Numbered from the stretch's first letter, positions 7,465 to 16,237 are shown. The stretch is 64,000 bases of DNA from Streptomyces halstedii (GCA_000720535.1 JOAZ01000005.1:248001-312000); one strand, 5' to 3'. Numbers and translations: made by a program. The notes: generated by a model not told the origin, from the letters alone.

Positions 7465-9494
7465 TACGCGGCCCTCCCCGCTGCGGTGACGTCCTTGACC
7501 AGCCCGGCGATCGAGTCGGCGCGCAGCTCGTGGAGCGTGACCGCGCCGCCTCCCAGCTCCCGGGCGAGTTGTGCGGCGAGCCCCAGGCGTACGACGCCCG
7601 TCTCGCAGTCCACGACGACCGAGGCGGTGCCCTCGGCGGCGTGCAGCCGGCCGGCCCGCGCCGCGAGGGCCACCGGGTCGGGGCCTCCGGTCGCCCGGCC
7701 GTCCGTCACCACGACGAGCAGCGGCCGCCGCGACGGGTCACGCATCCGCTCCACCCTCAGCACGTCGTGCGCCTTCAGCAGCCCGGCGGCCAGCGGGGTG
7801 CGCCCGCCGGTCGGCAGCGACTCCAGCCGCGCCGCCGCCGCGTCCACCGACGACGTCGGCGGCAGAGCCACCTCGGCCTCCTTGCCGCGGAAGGTCACCA
7901 GCCCCACCTTGTCCCGCCGCTGGTAGGCGTCCAGCAGCAGCGACAGCACGGCTCCCTTGACCGCGCCCATCCGCTGCCGGGCGGCCATCGACCCGGAGGC
8001 GTCCACCACGAACAGCACGAGGTTGCCCTCTCGCCCCTCCCGGGTGGCCTGCCGCAGATCGTCACGCCGTACGACGAGCCCGCGCCCGGACCGACCGCGC
8101 GCCCGCTGGTGCGGTGCCGCCGCCTGTACGGTCGCCGCCAGGTGCAGCTTCGTGAGCGCGCCCTCGGGCCGACGCGCCCCGGTGGTGCGCCCGTGCTCGG
8201 TACGGGCCCGCGAGCGCCGTCCGGCCGCGCCCTCGCCGAGACCGGGCACGCTGAGCATCTTCGCCCGGAAGGGCTCCGAGGCCCCCACGGGCGCCTGCTC
8301 GGCTCCCCCGGCCGGTGCGGGCCGCTGCTCGGAGCCGGAGCCGTCGCCCCCGGCCGGTGCGTCGGCGGGCGTGTCGTCACCCGTCCCCGCCTCCCGGTCC
8401 GGCGCGTCGGGACCGCCGCTCTGGGGCGGCACCCCGCCACCCCCGCCGGGCCCGTCGTCGTCCCCGTCGCCGTCGTCCGAGTCGCCCTCGGCCTCCCTGA
8501 GGGTGTCGTCGAGCTTCTCCTCGTCCAGCCCGGGGGCGTCGAACGGATTGCGGCGGCGTCGGTGGGGGAGTGCGAGGAGCGCGGCCTGCCGCACGTCCTC
8601 GGCGGTGACCTCCTCCCGCCCCGCCCACGCGGCCAGCGCGGTCGCGGTCCGGGCCATGACGATGTCGGCCCGCATCCCGTCGACCTCGAACGCCGCGCAG
8701 GTCGCGGCGATCTGCCGCAACACGCCGTCGCCCAGCACCACGCGCGGCAGCAGGACACGCGCGGCGGCGATCCGCTCCCGCAACGCCGTCTCCTCGCGCG
8801 CCCACCGGGCGGCGAACCCCTCCGGATCGTCGTCGTACGCCAGCCTGCGCCGCACGACCTCCACCCGCTGGTCGGTGTCCCGGGACGCCGCGACCTCGAC
8901 GGTCAGCCCGAACCGGTCCAGCAACTGGGGCCGCAGCTCGCCCTCTTCGGGGTTCATCGTCCCGACGAGCAGGAACCGCGCCGCGTGCCGTACGGAGACG
9001 CCCTCGCGCTCGACGTAGGAGGCACCCATGGCCGCCGCGTCCAGCAGGAGGTCCACCAGGTGGTCGTGGAGGAGGTTGACCTCGTCCACGTACAGGATCC
9101 CGCGGTGGGCGTCCGCCAGCAGACCCGGCTCGAAGGCCTTCACCCCCTCCGAGAGAGCCCGTTCGATGTCGAGCGCGCCCACGAGCCGGTCCTCCGACGC
9201 GCCGACGGGCAGTTCGACGGTCCGCGCGGGCCGGGACACGCCCGGCCCCGCCTCGTGGGGGCCGTCCGGACACGCCGGATCGGGCGCCGACGGATCGCAC
9301 GAGAACCGGCACCCGGACACGACCGGGACCTCCGGCATGAGCGCGGCGAGCGCCCGTACGGCCGTGGACTTGGCGGTGCCCTTCTCCCCGCGTACGAGCA
9401 CCCCGCCCACGGCGGGACTGACGGCGTTGAGCAACAGCCCGAGCCGCAGGTCGTCCTGCCCGACGATGGCGGTGAAGGGATACGGCGTACTCAC
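7464..9494 (-). CDS. Fused BchI/BchD-type cobaltochelatase subunit (AAA+ plus VWA)
   Basis: The 676-residue protein combines both small chelatase subunits. Residues about 1-330 are an MgsA/ChlI AAA+ ATPase with Walker A GEKGTAKST, Walker B ILYVDEVNLL and the insert VGTMNPEEGELRPQLLDRFGL. A Pro/Gly/Asp-rich linker follows (about 345-420). The C-terminal VWA domain has the MIDAS motif FVVDASGSMAAR and a downstream TDG. Such fused proteins work with a large CobN subunit to insert cobalt into hydrogenobyrinate diamide in aerobic actinobacteria. No cobN lies in this window. The GTG start at 9494 overlaps the cobQ stop as GTGA. Confidence 0.9.
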   Translation of the reverse strand: MSTPYPFTAIVGQDDLRLGLLLNAVSPAVGGVLVRGEKGTAKSTAVRALAALMPEVPVVSGCRFSCDPSAPDPACPDGPHEAGPGVSRPARTVELPVGASEDRLVGALDIERALSEGVKAFEPGLLADAHRGILYVDEVNLLHDHLVDLLLDAAAMGASYVEREGVSVRHAARFLLVGTMNPEEGELRPQLLDRFGLTVEVAASRDTDQRVEVVRRRLAYDDDPEGFAARWAREETALRERIAAARVLLPRVVLGDGVLRQIAATCAAFEVDGMRADIVMARTATALAAWAGREEVTAEDVRQAALLALPHRRRRNPFDAPGLDEEKLDDTLREAEGDSDDGDGDDDGPGGGGGVPPQSGGPDAPDREAGTGDDTPADAPAGGDGSGSEQRPAPAGGAEQAPVGASEPFRAKMLSVPGLGEGAAGRRSRARTEHGRTTGARRPEGALTKLHLAATVQAAAPHQRARGRSGRGLVVRRDDLRQATREGREGNLVLFVVDASGSMAARQRMGAVKGAVLSLLLDAYQRRDKVGLVTFRGKEAEVALPPTSSVDAAAARLESLPTGGRTPLAAGLLKAHDVLRVERMRDPSRRPLLVVVTDGRATGGPDPVALAARAGRLHAAEGTASVVVDCETGVVRLGLAAQLARELGGGAVTLHELRADSIAGLVKDVTAAGRAA

Positions 9495-11137
9495 AGGGCC
9501 TCCTCGTTCACAGAAACGTCACTCCCGGCGCCCGGATCCCGGGGCAGCCCGGTCCCACTCCCGCCATCCGCGACAGGCCCATCCGCGACAGGCCCGCCCG
9601 CGACAGGCCCGCCCGCGGCCGGCGCCCCCGCGGCCGGCGCCCCCGGCGGCACGAACGGCAGACCCTTCGGCGGCCCCGCCTCGATCAACCGCCACAGCGC
9701 GTCCGTGTCCGCGTGCTCCTCGACCAGATCGCCCAGCCGGTCCAGCTGCTCTTCCCGCAGCGCCGCGAAACTCGTGTCCGGGTCAGCCCTGAACCGCCGC
9801 CCCGCCGCCCGCGCGACCTCCCCCAGGAACGCCCGCCGGAACGCGTCGCTCTCCAGGGACCCGTGCCAGTGCGTCCCCCACACCGAGCCGACCCGGCATC
9901 CGTCCAGGAAGGGCTCACCGCCGCGCACCTCGGCGACCCCGTGGTGGATCTCGTACCCCTCCACCGCCTCGCCGAGCGCCGAACCCACCGGCCTGGCCAG
10001 CACCTTCTCCCGGCCGAAGCGGACCCGTACCGGCAGCAGGCCGAGCCCCTCGACCAGACCCGCCCGGGACTCCACCTCGTCCTCGACCGACTCGCCCAGG
10101 ACCTGGAACCCGCCGCAGACACCCAGCACCGGGCGCCCCTCGGCGGCCCGCCGCCGCAGAGCCCCGGCCAGCCCCCGCTCCCGCAGCCACGCCAGCGCCC
10201 TGACCGTGCCACGGGTGCCGGGCACGACCACCAGGTCCGCGTCGGCCAGTTCCTCGGCCCGGTCCACGAACCGCACCACCACACCCGGCTCGGCGGCCAG
10301 CGCGTCCACATCGGTGAAGTTCGACATCAGCGGCACCGCGCACACCGCCACCCGCAGCACCTCCTCGCCGTGCGGGGGCGCCACGACCGACTCGCGTACG
10401 GTGCCGCGCATCGACACCCGCAGCCCGTCCTCCTCGTCGATGCCCAGCCCGTGGGCGTACGGGAGGACCCCGTACGTACGCCGCCCGGTGAGCCCGTACA
10501 GCATGTCCAGACCCGGTTCCAGCAGCGAGACGTCGCCCCGGAACTTGTTGACGAGATACCCCGCCACCAACGACTGGTCCTCCGCGCCCAGCAGGGCCGT
10601 CGTCCCGAAGAACGAGGCGAACACCCCACCCCGGTCGATGTCCCCCACGACCAGCACGGGAAAGCCCGCGGCCCGCGCGACGCCCATGTTCACGATGTCG
10701 GTACGCCGCAGATTGATCTCCGCCGGAGAGCCCGCGCCCTCGCAGATCACCGCGTCGTACTCGCTCCGCAACCGCTCCAGGCAGTCCACGACGGTCCCGA
10801 ACAACGCCTCCTGGCGCCCCCCGTGGTAACCGCGCGCACTCATCTCGCCGACGGGCTTGCCCATCAGGACGACCTGGCTGGACCGGTCGCCGCCGGGCTT
10901 GAGCAGCACCGGGTTCATCAGCGCGGTCGGCTCCACCCGGGCGGCCTGCGCCTGCATGGCCTGGGCGCGGCCGATCTCCGCGCCCTCGCGCGTGACGAAG
11001 GAGTTCAGCGACATGTTCTGCGCCTTGAACGGGGCGGTCTTCACCCCCTGGCGCACCAGCCACCGGCAGATCCCGGCCGTGACGACGCTCTTGCCCGCGT
11101 CCGACGTCGTCCCCGCGACCAGCAGTCCGCCGCTCAT
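9491..11137 (-). CDS. cobQ: Cobyric acid synthase
   Basis: The 548-residue CobQ/CbiP amidates side chains b, d, e and g of adenosylcobyrinate diamide. The ATPase half starts MSGGLLVAGTTSDAGKS and has FKAQNMSLNSFVT, GAGSPAEINLR and VVGDIDRGGVFASF. The glutaminase half shows VPGTRGTV, the nucleophile elbow VLGVCGGFQ and YEIHHG. The last 50 or so residues are a Pro/Gly/Ala tail of 5-residue repeats (GPVAD type) that is not part of the catalytic fold. The ATG at 11137 overlaps the cbiB stop as ATGA. Confidence 0.95.
   Translation of the reverse strand: MSGGLLVAGTTSDAGKSVVTAGICRWLVRQGVKTAPFKAQNMSLNSFVTREGAEIGRAQAMQAQAARVEPTALMNPVLLKPGGDRSSQVVLMGKPVGEMSARGYHGGRQEALFGTVVDCLERLRSEYDAVICEGAGSPAEINLRRTDIVNMGVARAAGFPVLVVGDIDRGGVFASFFGTTALLGAEDQSLVAGYLVNKFRGDVSLLEPGLDMLYGLTGRRTYGVLPYAHGLGIDEEDGLRVSMRGTVRESVVAPPHGEEVLRVAVCAVPLMSNFTDVDALAAEPGVVVRFVDRAEELADADLVVVPGTRGTVRALAWLRERGLAGALRRRAAEGRPVLGVCGGFQVLGESVEDEVESRAGLVEGLGLLPVRVRFGREKVLARPVGSALGEAVEGYEIHHGVAEVRGGEPFLDGCRVGSVWGTHWHGSLESDAFRRAFLGEVARAAGRRFRADPDTSFAALREEQLDRLGDLVEEHADTDALWRLIEAGPPKGLPFVPPGAPAAGAPAAGGPVAGGPVADGPVADGGSGTGLPRDPGAGSDVSVNEEAL
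9563..9637. repeat. 15-bp coding tandem repeat in the cobQ 3' end
   Basis: Five 15-bp units run from 9563 to 9637; the first three contain CGCGACAGG and the last two CGCGGCCGG. Because the unit is a multiple of three, the array encodes a GGPVA(D/G)-type pentapeptide tail on CobQ without shifting the frame. Confidence 0.8.
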
Positions 11138-12099
11138 CCCCGCCCCTTCCGAGCTCTTCGTACGGTGTGTCCCACGGCCAGCCGCCCGGCCACGCACACA
11201 CCCAGGGCCAGCACACCCACGCGGCGCGACAGCCGTACCGCGCGTTCGATGTCCCCGGTGCGCACCTCGCGCCCGGCCTCCCCGTTGAGCACGGGCCGGT
11301 GCTCGACCCGCCCGCCGTACGCCAGGGTCCCGCCCAGCCGTACGCCGAGCGCACCGGCGAAGGATGCCTCCACCGGGCCCGCGTTGGGGCTCGGATGCCG
11401 GTCCGCGTCCGCCCGCCAGGCCCGTACCGCCTGCCGGGGGCGCCCCCCGGCGGCCACCGCGAGCGCGGCGGTGAGGCGGGCGCCGGGCCAGCCTGCCAGG
11501 TCGTCGAGCCGGGCGGAGGCCCAGCCGTAGCGCCGGTGACGCGGCGACCTGTGGCCGACCATGGCGTCCAGGGTGTTCACGGCCCGGAACCCGACCAGCC
11601 CCGGCGTGCCGCCCAGCGCGCCCCACACCAGGGCGCCCACCACCGCGTCGGAGGTGTTCTCGGCGACGGACTCCACCACCGCGCGGGCGATGCCCGGCCC
11701 GTCCAGGGCGTGCGGGTCGCGGCCGCACAGACGCGGCAGCCGCTCCCGGGCCAGGGCGAGGTCACCGGCGGCGAGGGCGTCACCGATGGCGCGGGCCTCC
11801 CGGCCCAGCGAGGTGCCCCCGACGACGGTCCAGGTGGCGGCGGCGGTCAGCGTCACGGCAGCGGCGGGGCGGTCGCGCACGGCACGGGCGGCCAGCGCGG
11901 CGGCACCGGTGGCGCCGCCGGCGCAGAGCAGCGTGTGCAGGGCGCCCCAGCCGCGGTGATCGCGCCACAGCCGGTTCTCGACGCCCGCCGCGGCGCGCCC
12001 GAAGGCGGCGACCGGATGGCCCCGACGGGGGTCACCGAGCAGCAGGTCGCCGATCAGACCGGCGGCGGCGCCGTACGCGAAGATGCGGTCGGCTCGCAC
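11134..12099 (-). CDS. cbiB: Adenosylcobinamide-phosphate synthase (CbiB/CobD)
   Basis: The 321-residue integral membrane protein attaches the aminopropanol linker to adenosylcobyric acid. Family motifs are visible: GDLLLGDPRRGHPVAAFGR near residue 18, VESVAENTSDAVVGAL mid-protein, FRAVNTLDAMVGHRS, and PSPNAGPVEASFAGALGVRLGG. Several hydrophobic segments span the membrane. The GTG start at 12099 has only a weak upstream purine motif. It follows, three bases after a stop codon, a short in-frame leader ORF. The gene is first in the leftward cob operon and is preceded by a B12 riboswitch. Confidence 0.92.
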   Translation of the reverse strand: MRADRIFAYGAAAGLIGDLLLGDPRRGHPVAAFGRAAAGVENRLWRDHRGWGALHTLLCAGGATGAAALAARAVRDRPAAAVTLTAAATWTVVGGTSLGREARAIGDALAAGDLALARERLPRLCGRDPHALDGPGIARAVVESVAENTSDAVVGALVWGALGGTPGLVGFRAVNTLDAMVGHRSPRHRRYGWASARLDDLAGWPGARLTAALAVAAGGRPRQAVRAWRADADRHPSPNAGPVEASFAGALGVRLGGTLAYGGRVEHRPVLNGEAGREVRTGDIERAVRLSRRVGVLALGVCVAGRLAVGHTVRRARKGRG

Positions 12100-12102
12100 G
12101 GA

Positions 12103-12174
12103 TCAGCCGGCCGTCGCGCCTCGGAGGGGGGACGGCACGGGTGGTACGGGGTCCGACGCACGGCGGCCGGGCAT
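12103..12174 (-). CDS. Putative 23-codon leader ORF between the B12 riboswitch and cbiB
   Basis: An ATG at 12174 with GAGGA about 8 nt upstream opens a 23-codon frame (MPGRRASDP..., Pro/Arg-rich). Its TGA ends three bases before the cbiB GTG, in the same frame. It lies wholly between the riboswitch aptamer and the first structural gene. Its ribosome-binding site is better than that of cbiB, so translation of cbiB may depend on it by re-initiation. No homology is recognised; it could also be non-functional. Confidence 0.4.
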   Translation of the reverse strand: MPGRRASDPVPPVPSPLRGATAG

Positions 12175-12199
12175 GGCAGATGTCCTCACTCAGGGTCCG

Positions 12200-12380
12200 C
12201 GCCCTGGTTCGACGTGACCGGCGACGAGAGTCTCCTGGCTCCCGGATCCGCTGTTCCCCCGGCCTTCCAGCCCGCGCGGCGGGCCGTGACGTCCGTGTGG
12301 GGGGACAGCTCCCCGGTGACAGTGGCGGGACCGCGCCGGATTCGCACCGGCTTCCTCTGCTGCCGCCGTACTTGGCCCCG
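12200..12380 (-). promoter_or_regulatory. Cobalamin riboswitch (AdoCbl type)
   Basis: On the reverse strand this segment carries the conserved core of the cobalamin aptamer. From 5' to 3' these are GCCGGTGCGAATCCGGC at about 12338-12354, then GGTCCCGCCACTGTCA at about 12315-12332, and the B12 box AGCCAGGAGACTC at about 12228-12240. Outer boundaries are approximate. It stands before cbiB, so B12 should repress the whole cbiB-cobQ-chelatase-cobO-cobB operon, probably at translation initiation as is common in actinobacteria. Confidence 0.92.
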
Positions 12381-12456
12381 GCAGTCCACCACGCCCCCCG
12401 AACAGCCGTCAACCTGCCGCTGACCTGCGAGGCCGCAGTGTGCGCAGACGCACACC

Positions 12457-12486
12457 GGGCCGGACACGCGGGTGCGTGTCCGGCCC
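12457..12486 (-). terminator. Hairpin terminator after the pit operon
   Basis: A perfect 13-bp stem pairs 12457-12469 with 12474-12486 around a GGGT loop. It lies 20 bp past the stop of the small membrane gene and upstream of the riboswitch, so it isolates the pit operon from the cob operon. Confidence 0.85.
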
Positions 12487-12505
12487 GGCGCGGAGGAACG
12501 GGAGA

Positions 12506-12724
12506 TCAGGCGACGATCAGATAGATCCCGTATCCGACCGCCGCCGCGCACAGCGCGAAACAGGCGTACGCACCGGCGCGCGCCCGCACCGGGGAGCCGC
12601 TCGTCGTGGCGGACGCCTGCTTGGCGAGGCCGACGATGCCGAGGCTGAAGAGGCCGACCAGCGCCACGGTGACCACGAGGCTGACGCCGAAGACGGAGGC
12701 GAGGGCCGCCCAGTCGATGTTCAT
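12506..12724 (-). CDS. Small membrane protein of the pit operon
   Basis: The 72-residue protein has two predicted membrane helices (about residues 6-34 and 48-71) separated by a short polar loop. It begins 12 bp after the phosphate-permease stop on the same strand, with a terminator behind it. Cotranscription with pit is therefore likely. No catalytic motif is visible. A role as an accessory of the Pit permease is only an inference from position. Confidence 0.75.
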   Translation of the reverse strand: MNIDWAALASVFGVSLVVTVALVGLFSLGIVGLAKQASATTSGSPVRARAGAYACFALCAAAVGYGIYLIVA

Positions 12725-12736
12725 ACGGATCCGTCC

Positions 12737-13996
12737 TTACACCGTGGCCGGTCGGGCCGGGGGGTCGGCGGGAGCGTCCGGCGCCGGGACCGGGGCCGGG
12801 ATGGTGGTCTTGAGTTCCGGGACGTTCACGCCCACGGGCGGCGGGCTGACGGCCGCGATGGCGGTGGTGACGACACCCGCGGGCTCGGGCTCGGTGACGT
12901 TGGTGTGGTCGACCGGCTTGCGGCGCGACAGCAGCCAGATGGCGCCGGACCCGGCGACGAGCAGCACGGCCACCACCGCGACGCCCCAGGGGCCCTGCTT
13001 GGTCAGGAACTCCGCGCCCGCGCCGACCAGACCGGCGGCCGGCAGCGTCAGACCCCAGGCGACGAACATCCGGGTGGCGGTGGACCAGCGGACCACGCCC
13101 CCCTGGCGGCCGAGACCCGCGCCCATCACGGCCCCGGAGCAGGACTGGGTGGTGGAGAGGGAGAAGCCGAGGTGCGAGGAGGCCAGGATGACCGTGGCCG
13201 CGCTGGTCTGGGCGGCGAAGCCCTGCGGCGGCTTGAGGTCGGTGAGGCCGCTGCCCATGGTGCGGATGATGCGCCAGCCGCCGAGGTAGGTACCCATCGC
13301 GATGGCCAGACCGGCCGAGGCGATGACCCACACCGGCGGGTTGGAGCCGGGGGCCAGGACGCCACCGGTGACCAGGGCCAGGGTGATGATGCCCATCGTC
13401 TTCTGCGCGTCGTTGGTGCCGTGGGCGAGTGAGACGAGGCCCGCCGAGGCGATCTGCCCGGCCCGGTAGCCCTTGGCCGTCGACTTCAGCTGGGCCTCGT
13501 CGGTGATCTTCCGGTTGATGCGGTACGTCAGCTTCGTGGCCAGCAGCGCGGCCACACCGGCGACGAACGGGGCGGCGATCGCGGGCAGCAGGACCTTGGT
13601 GACGACGGTGCCGCCGTTGATCGAGGACCAGCCGGCCGACATGACCGCGGCGCCGATGAGGCCGCCGAAGAGTGCGTGGGAGGAACTGGAGGGCAGGCCG
13701 ACCAGCCAGGTCAGCAGGTTCCACAGGATGGCGCCGACGAGCGCCGCGAAGATGACCTCGGTTCTGAGGCCGTTCTCGTTGATGATCCCGCCGGAGATCG
13801 TCTTGGCGACCTCCACCGACAGGAACGCGCCGACCAGGTTGAGAACGGCGGACATGGCCACCGCGGTCTTCGGCTTCAGGGCGCCGGTCGAGATGGTGGT
13901 GGCCATCGCGTTGGCGGTGTCATGGAAACCGTTCGTGAAATCGAACACGAGAGCTGTTACGACCACAATCGCAAGCAGCAGGGTGATGTGTTCCAT
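12737..13996 (-). CDS. pit: Low-affinity inorganic phosphate transporter, Pit family
   Basis: The 419-residue permease shows the duplicated PiT signature. The N-terminal half has DFTNGFHDTANAMAT (about residues 19-33); the C-terminal half has SLAHGTNDAQKTMG. GLPSSSSHALFGGLIG and the later TTQSCSGAVMG are the paired serine-rich segments. About ten membrane helices are followed by a Pro/Ala/Val-rich cytoplasmic tail. Pit proteins import metal-phosphate complexes by proton symport. A PHO box 48 bp upstream of the start indicates phosphate-dependent control by PhoP, as in Streptomyces pitH2. The small membrane gene follows as a second cistron. Confidence 0.93.
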   Translation of the reverse strand: MEHITLLLAIVVVTALVFDFTNGFHDTANAMATTISTGALKPKTAVAMSAVLNLVGAFLSVEVAKTISGGIINENGLRTEVIFAALVGAILWNLLTWLVGLPSSSSHALFGGLIGAAVMSAGWSSINGGTVVTKVLLPAIAAPFVAGVAALLATKLTYRINRKITDEAQLKSTAKGYRAGQIASAGLVSLAHGTNDAQKTMGIITLALVTGGVLAPGSNPPVWVIASAGLAIAMGTYLGGWRIIRTMGSGLTDLKPPQGFAAQTSAATVILASSHLGFSLSTTQSCSGAVMGAGLGRQGGVVRWSTATRMFVAWGLTLPAAGLVGAGAEFLTKQGPWGVAVVAVLLVAGSGAIWLLSRRKPVDHTNVTEPEPAGVVTTAIAAVSPPPVGVNVPELKTTIPAPVPAPDAPADPPARPATV

Positions 13997-14043
13997 TTAC
14001 CCAGGCAATCGTTCGACGTCATTGGCAGTTGGAACGTAGGCAA

Positions 14044-14065
14044 GCTGGGTGAACGGAAGATGAAC
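14044..14065 (-). promoter_or_regulatory. PHO box (PhoP operator) for pit
   Basis: Two adjacent 11-nt direct repeats on the reverse strand, GTTCATCTTCC (14055-14065) and GTTCACCCAGC (14044-14054), match the Streptomyces PhoP repeat GTTCACC. The next 11 nt form a weaker third unit. The box ends 47 bp before the pit ATG, where it would overlap the promoter. Confidence 0.85.
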
Positions 14066-14116
14066 TGAGCAGGGCGCTGTGGTGACCCCAAACGCGTGCG
14101 GACGTTCCGGTTGGCT

Positions 14117-14145
14117 CCCCGGGAGGCGGCGGAACCCTCCCGGGG
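14117..14145. repeat. Inverted repeat between pit and the aldolase gene
   Basis: A 10-bp perfect stem pairs 14117-14126 with 14136-14145 around a 9-nt loop. It lies between divergent promoters, so it may be an operator or an attenuator rather than an end-of-gene terminator. No U-tract follows on either strand. Confidence 0.5.
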
Positions 14146-14244
14146 CGGTGTGCGGCCCGGCCTTCGCCCGGTTCTGGTGAACCCCCGGCGTGGGGGCTTC
14201 CGTCCTGTCCGAGGACGTCGGGGAGACGTCTCTCACGTCCTCGC

Positions 14245-14250
14245 TACGAT
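14245..14250 (+). promoter_or_regulatory. Probable -10 element of a leaderless aldolase transcript
   Basis: TACGAT fits the TAnnnT -10 consensus and ends only 6 nt before the ATG at 14257. Transcription would start at or next to the start codon, giving a leaderless mRNA. This agrees with the absence of a ribosome-binding site. No convincing -35 hexamer was found. Confidence 0.55.
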
Positions 14251-14256
14251 CCCCGC

Positions 14257-14916
14257 ATGACGGACCACGGGCAGGACGCGATCGGGCGGGCATGGCGGGG
14301 CGTCGTCGCGACGGCCCGCAGGACGGCCGCGGAGGGGCTCGTCGTGGGCACCTCGGGCAACGTCTCGGCCCGGGTCGGCCCCGTCGTCCTCGTCACCCCC
14401 AGCGGAGTGCCCTACAACCGGCTCGGACCCGGGGACGCGGTGGGCGTCGACCTCGACGGGCGGCAGGTCCTCGGCCGCCTCAACCCGACCAGCGAACTCC
14501 CCCTGCACCTCGCCGTGTACCGCGACACCCCGGCCGCCGCCGTCGTCCACACCCACGCGGTGCACGCCACCGCCGTCTCCACTCTGGTCACCGAGGTCCC
14601 GCCGGTGCACTACGCCGCCGCCCTGCTCGGAGGCTCCGTCCGCACCGCCGCCTACGCCCGCTACGGCACCCCGGAACTCGCCGAGCACATGCGGGAGGCC
14701 CTGCGCGACCGCACCGGCTGCCTCCTGCGCAACCACGGCACCGTCACCTACGGCGACACCCTCGACCAGGCCTACGAGCGCACCGCCCAACTGGAATGGC
14801 TGTGCCGGGTCTGGCTCGCCGCCGCCTCCGTACCCGGCCGCGAACCGTCCCTGCTCACCCCGGACCAGATGCGCGACGTCCAGGAGGCCCTGGAAGGCTA
14901 CGGGCAGCCCGGCTGA
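14257..14916 (+). CDS. Class II aldolase/adducin family protein
   Basis: The 219-residue protein resembles L-fuculose-phosphate aldolase and ribulose-phosphate epimerase relatives. Glycine-rich GTSGNVSARVG (about residues 31-41) binds the phosphate. TPSGVPYN and TSELPLHLAVYRDTP supply the catalytic Glu, VVHTHAVHATA supplies two zinc-ligand histidines, and LLRNHGTVTYG supplies the third. Members cleave or epimerise sugar phosphates with a divalent metal. The substrate is not deducible. It starts at an ATG without a Shine-Dalgarno sequence but directly behind a TACGAT element. The alpha/beta hydrolase gene follows 80 bp downstream on the same strand. Confidence 0.85.
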   Translation: MTDHGQDAIGRAWRGVVATARRTAAEGLVVGTSGNVSARVGPVVLVTPSGVPYNRLGPGDAVGVDLDGRQVLGRLNPTSELPLHLAVYRDTPAAAVVHTHAVHATAVSTLVTEVPPVHYAAALLGGSVRTAAYARYGTPELAEHMREALRDRTGCLLRNHGTVTYGDTLDQAYERTAQLEWLCRVWLAAASVPGREPSLLTPDQMRDVQEALEGYGQPG

Positions 14917-14996
14917 GTCCGGGGCCGCCCGGATGGCCGGGCACCGTACGGCCCGGCCCGCTGGCAACGCGGCCCCCGGCCCGCGAGACTGGGGCG

Positions 14997-16127
14997 ATGC
15001 GCCCGGCAAAAGCGACGGCAGCGGCCGTCACCACGATCCTCGGCGTCGGCGCGGCAGCGGTCGCGGCCGGCCGCTACGCCAGCGACGCCGCCCTCGCGGG
15101 AGGCTCCCCGCGCCCCTTCCCCGGCGACCGCAGACTCACCGTGCACGCCACCGCGGCCGGACAGGTCACCCTGACCCGCTCCTTCGCCGCCCTGCGCCCC
15201 GGCACGTACGGGCTGGCGGGCCGCGACACCCACGCCATCGTCGGACCCGTCCTCGACCGGGCACCGGACGGCTCCGCCGACACCGTCGTACGCCGCCTGG
15301 AGCGGGTCACACGCGGCAGCCTGGAACCGGGCGCCCGGGTCCGCCTCACCCCGCAGCTGCACAGCGGCGACCCCCTCGGCGGCCTCGGCCTCGATTACGA
15401 GGACGTCGAGATCCCCGGCGAGCTGGGCACCCTGCCCGCCTGGTTCGTCCCCGGCGACCGCGACACCTGGGTGATCACCGTGCACGGCCTCGGCACCACC
15501 CGGGAACACCCGATGAACGTGCTGGACTTCCTGCGCTCCCAGCAACTCCCCGTGCTGGACCTCGCCTACCGCGGCGACGAGGGCGCCCCCCGATCACCCG
15601 ACGGGCTCGCCCACCTCGGCGAGTCCGAATGGCGCGACCTGGACGCGGCCATCCGCCACGCGGTGCGGTACGGGGCGAAGCGGGTCGTCGTGCACGGCTG
15701 GTCCACCGGCGCCTCGATGGCCCTGCACGCGGCCGTCAACTCCGCGCTGCGCGACCGCGTCGCCGGACTCGTCCTCGACTCCCCGGTCATGGACTGGCGG
15801 GTCACCCTGCGCGCCCTGGCCTCCGCCCGCGGCGTCCCCACCGCGCTGCTGCCCCTCGCCGTCCGCGCGGCCCAGGGCCAGACCGGCCTGCGCGGGGCGC
15901 CGCTCCTGGACACCTCCGTGCCGGAGGCCCTGGACACGCCGACCCTGATCTTCCACGGCCCCGACGACACCCTCGCGCCCTGGCGGCCGTCCCGGGAACT
16001 CGCCGCGCTCCGCCCCGAGCTGGTCACCCTGCACGCCGTACCGCAGGCTCCGCATGGCGCGATGTGGAACGCCGACCCGGCCGGCTACGAGGAGACCCTG
16101 CGGCGATTCCTCACGCCCCTGATGTGA
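14997..16127 (+). CDS. Alpha/beta hydrolase, membrane-anchored or exported
   Basis: The 376-residue protein begins with a hydrophobic Ala/Gly-rich segment after MRPAKATA, which could be a signal anchor. A beta-rich N-terminal module precedes the hydrolase fold. The oxyanion region is TVHGLGTTREHP. The nucleophile elbow is HGWSTGAS with Ser near residue 236. The acid is in FHGPDDTLAP and the histidine in APHGAMW near residue 351. The layout resembles bacterial peptidase/esterase-type S9 relatives. The frame is open further upstream, but 14997 is the first start after the aldolase stop. The substrate is unknown. Confidence 0.8.
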   Translation: MRPAKATAAAVTTILGVGAAAVAAGRYASDAALAGGSPRPFPGDRRLTVHATAAGQVTLTRSFAALRPGTYGLAGRDTHAIVGPVLDRAPDGSADTVVRRLERVTRGSLEPGARVRLTPQLHSGDPLGGLGLDYEDVEIPGELGTLPAWFVPGDRDTWVITVHGLGTTREHPMNVLDFLRSQQLPVLDLAYRGDEGAPRSPDGLAHLGESEWRDLDAAIRHAVRYGAKRVVVHGWSTGASMALHAAVNSALRDRVAGLVLDSPVMDWRVTLRALASARGVPTALLPLAVRAAQGQTGLRGAPLLDTSVPEALDTPTLIFHGPDDTLAPWRPSRELAALRPELVTLHAVPQAPHGAMWNADPAGYEETLRRFLTPLM

Positions 16128-16237
16128 GGTGATGGGGTGGATCGGACCGGTTGGGGACAGCCCGGCGGACCGCCCCGAGCCCCCGGGACCGGGCTTCCGT
16201 TTGGGCTTTCGGGCCGTCAGACGCAAGACTGCTCCCC

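Noticed and set aside
7416-10829. A 1137-codon forward frame opposite the chelatase and cobQ genes
   Set aside because: It is an antisense frame of two well-conserved genes, Arg/Pro-rich and without domain motifs; such long frames are usual opposite high-GC genes.
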